Assembly (NCBI GenBank): GCA_025057245.1
Contig: JANWYC010000030.1
Coordinates: 1 to 9,105, forward strand
Length of the DNA: 9,105 bases
Origin: Aquificaceae bacterium
GTDB lineage: Bacteria > Aquificota > Aquificia > Aquificales > Aquificaceae
Reading direction: 5' to 3'
Shown: in pieces, positions 4,689 through 9,105 of the stretch
Numbering within the stretch: position 1 is the stretch's first letter
Layout of the letters: each line of letters opens with the position of its first letter
The notes under the pieces: generated by a model
Seen by the model: only the letters and a program-made list of their open reading frames with translations
Database searches by the model: none
What the model was told of the DNA's origin: nothing
Translations under genes and position numbers: made by a program

Positions 4689-5908
4689 GCTTTTTAATGG
4701 GCGTTTTCTTCTTTATCCTGCTCGAAGCTTTTTTTGCTGGGTCGGAGATTAGTTTAGTTAGCGTGGATAAGGGTAAAGTGCTTAGTCTATACGAGAAGAC
4801 CAAGCAGGAATTCCTTAAGGACTTTTACGAGCATCCTGAGGAATACATCACTCTTACCATGTTAGGCTACAGCGTAAGCATAGTCTTTGCGTCCACATTC
4901 TACACGCTTGCGGTGATAGAGCTTGCCAACTATTTGACCTTTATAAAAGGTTTTGAAGTGTTCCTCTCCACCACGTTGGTAGTATTTACACTTCTCTTTG
5001 GTGAGCTTATCCCTAAGAGCCTCTTTCAGAAACATGCGGAGAGGCTTATTGTGCCCTCTCTTTGGATACTAAGCAGGCTAAAGACCTTTACAAAACCCTT
5101 GCTGGTTAGTGCTAGGTTGGTAAGCAGGTCCATTACAAACCTTCTCAAAGGTCGCTACCAAGAGAGTTTACAGAGGGAAGAGCTCCTCAGGCTTATGGAG
5201 AAGGCGTCTTTGGAAGATGAGAGCCTACGCGTGGCTATGCGCGTGCTTACGCTGAAGGACCTTTTTATAACCGAGAAGATAAAGCCTATTCAAGAAGTGG
5301 TAATGGTAGAAGAGAATGCAGGGGTGGAGCAGGTAATGGAGATAATGAAAGAAAGTCGGTATAGGAGACTGCCCGTTTACAGGAGGAGGGTGGACCAAAT
5401 AGTGGGATACGTGGACTTTTTTGACCTTATTCAGAGCAGGCACGCGAGGTCTATAAGAGAGCATATCCGACCAGTTCACTACTTCTCTGAGTTCACGACC
5501 CTTGATAGGGCGTTTCAAGTGTTTAAAAAAAGTAAGGAGCAGATGGGTATGGTTGTGGACGAGAGAGGAAACTTGCTGGGTATAGTTACTTGGGATGACC
5601 TGCAGGGCTACATTATAGGGAGTTTCCCCGAAGGTGTTGACGGCGAGGAAGAGCAAACCCTTCAGATAGAAAAAGGCAGATGGATAGTAGACGGTGCGGT
5701 GGATAAGGAGAAGTTGGAGAGGCTCTTGGGAGTGGAGCTTCCAGAGGGTCCTTATACTACGCTAAGCGGTTTTCTGTGCTTTTACACCAAAGGTCTGCCA
5801 GAGAAGGGGCAGGTAGTAAAGCACGGAGGCTATAGCTTTAAAGTTTTGCAGAGGAACGAAGGAAAGGTTATAAAAGTTATGGTGGAGAAGGATGTATCCG
5901 GAGAATAA
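4676..5908 (+). CDS. CNNM/CorC-type membrane transporter (DUF21-CBS-CBS-CorC_HlyC)
   Basis: The 410-aa protein has the full four-part layout. The N-terminal DUF21/CNNM membrane domain (about 1-160) starts with a hydrophobic helix and FFAGSEISLVS (19-29), and carries the conserved GELIPKS (109-115). A CBS pair follows: IQEVVMVEE through SRYRRLPVY (228-235) and IVGYVDFFDLI, then a second repeat ending MVVDERGNLLGIVTWDDL. The C-terminal CorC_HlyC domain (about 333-405) shows VDGAVDKEKLERLLGVELP and YTTLSGFL. Related proteins are linked to Mg2+ or Co2+ efflux and have been called hemolysins; the ion for this protein cannot be read from sequence. CBS domains of the family bind adenine nucleotides. 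The ATG overlaps prmC by 13 nt and has GGTGGTAG nearby as a ribosome site; the gene is probably translated by coupling. Confidence 0.9.
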   Translation: MEIVGFLMGVFFFILLEAFFAGSEISLVSVDKGKVLSLYEKTKQEFLKDFYEHPEEYITLTMLGYSVSIVFASTFYTLAVIELANYLTFIKGFEVFLSTTLVVFTLLFGELIPKSLFQKHAERLIVPSLWILSRLKTFTKPLLVSARLVSRSITNLLKGRYQESLQREELLRLMEKASLEDESLRVAMRVLTLKDLFITEKIKPIQEVVMVEENAGVEQVMEIMKESRYRRLPVYRRRVDQIVGYVDFFDLIQSRHARSIREHIRPVHYFSEFTTLDRAFQVFKKSKEQMGMVVDERGNLLGIVTWDDLQGYIIGSFPEGVDGEEEQTLQIEKGRWIVDGAVDKEKLERLLGVELPEGPYTTLSGFLCFYTKGLPEKGQVVKHGGYSFKVLQRNEGKVIKVMVEKDVSGE

Positions 5909-6569
5909 AAGTATAAGGGATATTCCAGAGGAGCTAAAGCCAAGGGAAAAACTGATGCGTCTTGGGGCGGACAAGCTAACTGAGGAAGAGCTGTTAGCCA
6001 TACTTTTAGGTTCTGGCACTAAGCAGATGGATGTTTTAAGCCTTTCAAGGGAGGTGGTAAGGTTAGGCTGGCAGGAAATACACAGGATGTCTCCAGAAGA
6101 GCTGATGGAAAAGTTCAAAGGCATAGGAGAAGCCAAAGCTTGTCAGATAAAGGCTATAACCGAGCTTGCCAGAAGGATAAGCGACCCTTACGAGAGCATT
6201 TTTATAAACAATCCTGAGGATGCCTACAGGTTCGTAAGGGAAAGGGTTGATGACCGAAGGGAGCATCTGGTGGGGTTATATCTTAGCCCTACCAACAGAC
6301 TTCTGTCCTACGAGCTTATTGCCATAGGTAGGATGAACGCCCTGCACGCAGAGCCTAAGGACATACTCTACCACGCAGTAAGTATCGCCTGCAATGGTAT
6401 AATATTAGCTCACAACCACCCGAAGGGAGAACCAAAGCCTTCTCCAGAAGACATAGAGTTTACAAGAAGATTAAAGCAAGCTTGTTTACTCATGGGGTTT
6501 GAACTGCTAGACCACTTGATAATAACCAAAAAGGGCTACCTTTCCATGAGAAGGGAGGGTTATCTTTGA
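5892..6569 (+). CDS. radC: RadC family JAB/MPN domain protein (UPF0758)
   Basis: The 225-aa protein is standard RadC length. The N-terminal part has the family opening IRDIPEELKPREKLMRLGAD and EEELLAILLGSGTK, then a helix-hairpin-helix element (KFKGIGEAKACQIKA, 74-88) as in DNA-binding proteins. The C-terminal JAB/MPN domain holds the metal-site motif His174-x-His176-Pro then Ser184-x-x-Asp187, with an upstream Glu141, so the metallo-hydrolase-like site is intact. The molecular role of RadC is unsettled; the early link to recombination repair was later withdrawn for E. coli, and homologs are often found on mobile DNA. It overlaps the upstream gene by 17 nt, with GGAGAAGG before the ATG, and shares TTGA with comF. 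Confidence 0.93.
   Translation: MYPENKSIRDIPEELKPREKLMRLGADKLTEEELLAILLGSGTKQMDVLSLSREVVRLGWQEIHRMSPEELMEKFKGIGEAKACQIKAITELARRISDPYESIFINNPEDAYRFVRERVDDRREHLVGLYLSPTNRLLSYELIAIGRMNALHAEPKDILYHAVSIACNGIILAHNHPKGEPKPSPEDIEFTRRLKQACLLMGFELLDHLIITKKGYLSMRREGYL
6553..6560 (+). promoter_or_regulatory. Shine-Dalgarno GGGAGGGT supporting the TTG start of comF
   Basis: The purine-rich site ends 5-7 nt before TTG 6566. It lies inside the radC 3' end and supports initiation at this non-ATG codon. Confidence 0.6.
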
Positions 6570-7207
6570 TAGGTTTGCTTCAGTCTATAGGTCTTGCCAA
6601 GAGCCTTTGCTCCGCATGCGGTCTGAACTTTGTGGGGAAAGAGCAAGGTTTTCTTTGTGAGAGTTGTCTCCAGAGCCTTAAACCCTACCACCCTATGGAC
6701 TACTCCAAAAGGATAGAGTATGTGTTTTCTTATAGGATATACGGACTTTACAAAGATGTGCTGAAAGAGGTCATACAGAGCATAAAGTTTGAAAATTCAA
6801 AAAGGCTTGCTCACAGGTTGGGAGGAATTATAAAGGAACACATACAGGAATACATAGAAGAGGTTCAACCAGACCTCATTACTTACCCTTCTTTGAACCT
6901 TAGAAGGCTTTGGAGTAGAGGGTTTAACCATATGGAGGAAGTGCTAAAGGGTGCGGGTGTGCCCGCAATTAAGCTTTTTAAAAGAAGAGACTTTAAGCCT
7001 CCTCTTGCCTATCTTGACGAGCAAGAAAGAGCGAGGGTAGTTAAGGAACACAGACTAAAGGAAGAGTTCATAGAATACTTGCAAGGTAAAAGGGTGTTGA
7101 TAGTTGATGACCTGTTGACCACTGGCTCTACCATAAAACGCCTTGCCTACCTACTTATGTCTGTGGGCGCAGAGGAAGTGCATGCTTACTTTATAGCTAA
7201 AGCTTAA
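6566..7207 (+). CDS. comF: ComF family phosphoribosyltransferase-like protein
   Basis: The 213-aa protein has an N-terminal zinc-ribbon-like Cys pair set (C15-x-x-C18 and C31-x-x-C34) and a C-terminal type I PRTase domain with the PRPP loop VLIVDDLLTTGSTI (177-190). Between them are the family signatures IYGLYKDVLKEVIQSIKF (58-75) and SRGFNHMEEV (117-126; usual form RGFNQ). ComF family members act in uptake of single-stranded DNA during natural transformation and in DNA processing; the PRTase substrate is not known. A TTG start is used: it overlaps the radC stop (TTGA) and has a good SD, and the first Met codon inside the frame (residue 44) would remove all four cysteines. It ends the operon starting at secG; no clear hairpin terminator follows. 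Confidence 0.9.
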   Translation: MIGLLQSIGLAKSLCSACGLNFVGKEQGFLCESCLQSLKPYHPMDYSKRIEYVFSYRIYGLYKDVLKEVIQSIKFENSKRLAHRLGGIIKEHIQEYIEEVQPDLITYPSLNLRRLWSRGFNHMEEVLKGAGVPAIKLFKRRDFKPPLAYLDEQERARVVKEHRLKEEFIEYLQGKRVLIVDDLLTTGSTIKRLAYLLMSVGAEEVHAYFIAKA

Positions 7208-7331
7208 AACATCCTTGCCATTAAACACTCTCCCTGTCAGAAGTTTTAGAAACCACCACATTGGATGTATGAATACGCTATAGCGGTGTTTTACCTTAGC
7301 CTTGTTGATGCGCCCACAAGGTGGAGTGCTT
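7208..7331 (+). other. intergenic region after comF with a 28-codon open frame
   Basis: No gene or convincing terminator is seen. ATG 7265 opens a 28-codon frame ending TAG 7349-7351, beginning MYEYAIAVFY and ending SAFDTFGV. It has no SD and may be a gene remnant or chance. A 10-base perfect palindrome CGCTATAGCG (7276-7285), followed by GTGTTTT, is present; its possible stem is too short to call a terminator. Confidence 0.25.
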
Positions 7332-7359
7332 TTGACACTTTTGGGGTATAGATTTTAAT
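7332..7359 (+). promoter_or_regulatory. sigma70-type promoter upstream of the 7397 operon
   Basis: Consensus TTGACA (7332-7337) is followed after 16 nt by TTTAAT (7354-7359), five of six bases matching the -10 consensus. Transcription would begin near 7366, about 30 nt before ATG 7397. Confidence 0.45.
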
Positions 7360-7380
7360 TTCTCGTCCAGCTTTTGTGCT

Positions 7381-7386
7381 TATAAT
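7381..7386 (+). promoter_or_regulatory. second -10 element (TATAAT) close to ATG 7397
   Basis: A perfect TATAAT preceded by TGCT, like the TGCG-TATAAT at secG. It begins 16 nt before ATG 7397, so it could drive a transcript with a leader of only a few nt. The -35 region is poor. Confidence 0.4.
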
Positions 7387-7396
7387 AGTGTATCTG

Positions 7397-7840
7397 ATGG
7401 CTGAAGGCATAAGTCATTTAGGCAAGGATGTAAAACTACCCTACGAGAGCATATGGTGTCTTGGGAGGTATGCTTCTGGATACACATTAATTTTTACCTT
7501 GAATAAGTTATCTCACAGTGTGAGTAGTGGAGGCACAGAAGGAAGCTACGAGGGAGTTGCGGGCAGCATAATTGATTTGCGTAACAGATTATGCCCTTCC
7601 GTATCTGACTGCTTACTCTATGGTGATACCTCTGCCAGTTTTGGTGAGAGAGGCTCCACTGTGGAAGGTTTTAGTTCAATGACAGAAGCAAAGAGTTCAA
7701 CGCTTAAATGTCTAACACAATCTGCGATAAAAACGGGTTACAATGCGAGTGCTGATTTGATAGGTAGTAGGTTAATATCGCATTTGATAAGGACCGTAAG
7801 GTCAATTTACCAATACAATTTAAAGGAGGTTAGGTTATGA
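7397..7840 (+). CDS. orphan hypothetical protein, 147 aa
   Basis: I do not recognise this protein. From ATG 7397 it runs 147 residues with unusually high Ser/Gly/Thr content (for example HSVSSGGTEGSYEGVAGSI and GDTSASFGERGSTVEGFSS), four Cys, no membrane helix, no signal peptide and no clear domain. Its composition differs from the Lys/Glu-rich neighbours, so it is either poorly conserved, recently acquired, or not a real protein. In favour: an open frame of this length, promoter-like sequence just upstream, and an ATGA overlap with the next gene. Against: no SD and no recognisable fold. A GTG at 7376 in the same frame would add seven residues but would leave no room for the TATAAT-derived transcript. 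Confidence 0.4.
   Translation: MAEGISHLGKDVKLPYESIWCLGRYASGYTLIFTLNKLSHSVSSGGTEGSYEGVAGSIIDLRNRLCPSVSDCLLYGDTSASFGERGSTVEGFSSMTEAKSSTLKCLTQSAIKTGYNASADLIGSRLISHLIRTVRSIYQYNLKEVRL
7822..7830 (+). promoter_or_regulatory. strong Shine-Dalgarno AAAGGAGGT before ATG 7837
   Basis: AAAGGAGGT with a 6-nt spacer to ATG 7837, one of the strongest ribosome sites in the window. It lies inside the 3' end of the preceding ORF. Confidence 0.8.
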
Positions 7841-8265
7841 AAAGAGTAGGTATAGTCATTGCTGTCGTGCTTGCGGTTTTTTTTCTGTTCAGAGCCTGTG
7901 GAAATAGCCCTGAAGAGTCCGCAAGAGACATAGTTAAGGAGTTTATAGAAAACATAAGGGATGAGGAAGGAACCGAAGCGGTTAAGCTTCTCTATCCACC
8001 TTTCAGGGATGCTTTGGTGCAGGATGTAAAACTGCCCATTCAGCTCACTGAGATGAAACCTTCACAGATACTCGCCTGTGCCCTGTCTTCAATGGGTGAG
8101 AACATAAAAAAGGTAAGGGTTCTTGACTCAACCAAGATAGACGAGAAGCATGTGGAAGTTTTGGTAAAGGTAATAGACAGGGATGGCGTGGAAAAGATTT
8201 TCACTTTCATAGTTATAAAGGACGAGAAAACGTGGAAGATAGCAAGCATCTCGGGTATTAAATGA
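7837..8265 (+). CDS. secreted or lipoprotein-like DUF4878/NTF2-like protein
   Basis: The 142-aa protein starts with a signal-type segment: KR, then a hydrophobic stretch GIVIAVVLAVFFLF (5-18), then RAC with Cys21. The Cys could be lipidated, but Arg at -2 and Phe at -3 make a poor lipobox, so a plain signal or membrane anchor is also possible. The mature part opens with SPEESARDIVKEFIENIRDEEGTEAVKLL (24-52), alternates helix and strand, and closes with KVIDRDGVEKIFTFIVIKDEKTWKIASI, a pattern typical of DUF4878-like proteins with an NTF2-like cone fold that sit in the periplasm; function is unknown. It is translated from a strong SD, overlaps the preceding ORF by ATGA, and overlaps the following glycosyltransferase by ATGA, so the three are probably co-transcribed. 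Confidence 0.75.
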   Translation: MKRVGIVIAVVLAVFFLFRACGNSPEESARDIVKEFIENIRDEEGTEAVKLLYPPFRDALVQDVKLPIQLTEMKPSQILACALSSMGENIKKVRVLDSTKIDEKHVEVLVKVIDRDGVEKIFTFIVIKDEKTWKIASISGIK

Positions 8266-9105
8266 ACTTTCTCATCTGGCAAGTTGCCTATCTGGGGGAC
8301 GTGGTTCTTACCACGCCTCTCATAAGAGCTCTTAAAAAACACTTTCCTGATGCACGCATAGCCTTTGTGGGTAGGAGTTTTATAAAAGAGCTTTTACAAG
8401 GTATGGGAGTGGAGCTTATACCTTTTGATAAGGGTCTAATAGAGAGCTTTGAGATAATCGGAAGGATAAAAGGCTTTGATGTGGTGTTGTGTCCGCACGT
8501 GTCCGCAAGGAGTGCTCTCCTGCTTTTTCTTGCTCGCATACCTGTTAGGATAGGCTTTGATAGGTCTGAATTAAAATGGCTTTTTACCTATAGGGTGGAG
8601 CATGTCTGGCACATGCACGAGACAGAAAGAAACCTCAAACTTCTTGAGCCTCTTGGCGTTAAGGAATTTGAGAGCACTCCCTTCCTGTTTGTTAGCGATG
8701 AAGAGAAAGGATTGGTAAAGGAAAAGTTCAATCTTCCTGAGAGTTTTGTAGTGCTTTCTCCCTTTTCCAACTTTCCGTTAAAAGAGTGGCACTTGGAAGG
8801 CTGGCTCACGCTGACGGAGAAACTTCCCTTTACTCCCGTAGTTGTGGGAAACCAAAGAGACGCAGAGAGAGCGTCCGTCTTCAGTAAAAGAGCCATAAAT
8901 TTGGTAGGTAAGACAAACCTGAGAGAGCTTATAGCCCTTGTAAGCCTTTCAAAAGTAGTCATTTCCTGCGACTCCTCCCCCGTGCACATAGCCAACGCAG
9001 TAGGCGTGCCAGCTATAACCTTGTATACTTCCACATCTCCCGCTTACGGTTTTTATCCCCTATATGGTGCTTACCTTACACCAGAGCTCCCCTGCTCACC
9101 CTGCT
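8262..9105 (+). CDS. glycosyltransferase family 9 (heptosyltransferase-like), 3' end beyond window
   Basis: The frame from ATG 8262 stays open to the window end: 281 codons of a protein usually about 320-350 aa long. It has the GT9 opening NFLIWQVAYLGDVVLTTPLI (2-21; family form I....LGD.V..TP), ALKKHFPDARIAFVG (23-37), a central VVLSPFSNFPLKEWHLEGW segment (family form P.....K.W....), PVVVGNQRDAERA, and the acceptor-side CDSSPVHIANAVGVPAITLY (about 235-254; family form DSGPMHIA.A.G.P...L). Members transfer ADP-heptose or similar sugars to the lipopolysaccharide inner core on the cytoplasmic face of the inner membrane. The family form usually has DSG or DTG; here it is DSS. It could be WaaC, WaaF or WaaQ-like; the exact acceptor is unclear. 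It overlaps the preceding stop by ATGA. Confidence 0.9.
   Translation, partial: MNFLIWQVAYLGDVVLTTPLIRALKKHFPDARIAFVGRSFIKELLQGMGVELIPFDKGLIESFEIIGRIKGFDVVLCPHVSARSALLLFLARIPVRIGFDRSELKWLFTYRVEHVWHMHETERNLKLLEPLGVKEFESTPFLFVSDEEKGLVKEKFNLPESFVVLSPFSNFPLKEWHLEGWLTLTEKLPFTPVVVGNQRDAERASVFSKRAINLVGKTNLRELIALVSLSKVVISCDSSPVHIANAVGVPAITLYTSTSPAYGFYPLYGAYLTPELPCSPC

Noticed and set aside
5225..5656. 143-codon minus-strand open frame inside the CNNM/CorC gene
   Set aside because: Antisense shadow of a clear CBS-domain coding sequence.
7276..7285. Palindrome CGCTATAGCG after comF as a terminator
   Set aside because: As a hairpin it has only three G-C pairs around a TATA loop, and the following T tract is short; it may equally be a chance palindrome or an operator half-site pair.
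7421..8036. GGATGTAAAACTACCC (in the 7397 ORF) and GGATGTAAAACTGCCC (in the 7837 gene), both reading DVKLP
   Set aside because: A single 16-base near match in 9 kb is close to chance expectation, and flanking sequence does not align, so a duplication is not supported.
8588..9034. 148-codon minus-strand open frame at the window end
   Set aside because: Antisense to the GT9 glycosyltransferase, whose motifs are all on the plus strand.

Overview
The window reads as a chromosomal segment of a thermophilic, hydrogen/sulfur-oxidising type bacterium of the Aquificaceae (Hydrogenobacter/Thermocrinis/Hydrogenivirga-like). This is an inference from style: very compact gene packing with overlaps at most junctions, Arg written mostly as AGA/AGG, Ile often as ATA, Lys/Glu-rich proteins, futalosine-pathway menaquinone synthesis (MqnA), and a heptosyltransferase-type enzyme implying a Gram-negative envelope. 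No rRNA, tRNA or CRISPR array was seen.

Layout. Positions 1-566 are decayed DNA holding the frameshifted N-terminal fragment of a transposase, a short direct repeat and a possible terminator. Positions 567-2371 (minus strand) hold trpD then mqnA, overlapping by one base. Upstream of trpD, same strand, is a small helical protein gene (2443-2823) broken by an in-frame TAG. Divergent from it is a 76-aa membrane-anchored coiled-coil protein (2914-3144). A 120-aa unrecognised minus-strand gene (3126-3488) converges on that one, overlaps its 3' end, and seems to have lost its own 5' part to a frameshift (open stretch 3489-3604).

From 3629 to 7207 a plus-strand operon runs secG, prmC, a CNNM/CorC-type transporter, radC, comF; every junction overlaps, including an unusually deep 92-nt secG/prmC overlap. 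After a gap with promoter-like elements, a second plus-strand operon (7397 to the window end) carries an orphan 147-aa ORF, a secreted or lipoprotein-like DUF4878/NTF2-like protein, and a GT9 glycosyltransferase cut by the window end; these also overlap at ATGA junctions.

Functionally the two metabolic genes (trpD, mqnA) serve the two main exits from chorismate, tryptophan and menaquinone. The secG operon mixes export, release-factor methylation, ion transport and two genes tied to DNA processing/competence (radC, comF). No clear novel multi-gene defence or mobile system is visible. The most interesting points are the overprinted secG/prmC junction, the recurring -10 boxes sitting 13-16 nt before SD-less start codons (likely leaderless mRNAs), and the two broken small genes around 2443-3604.
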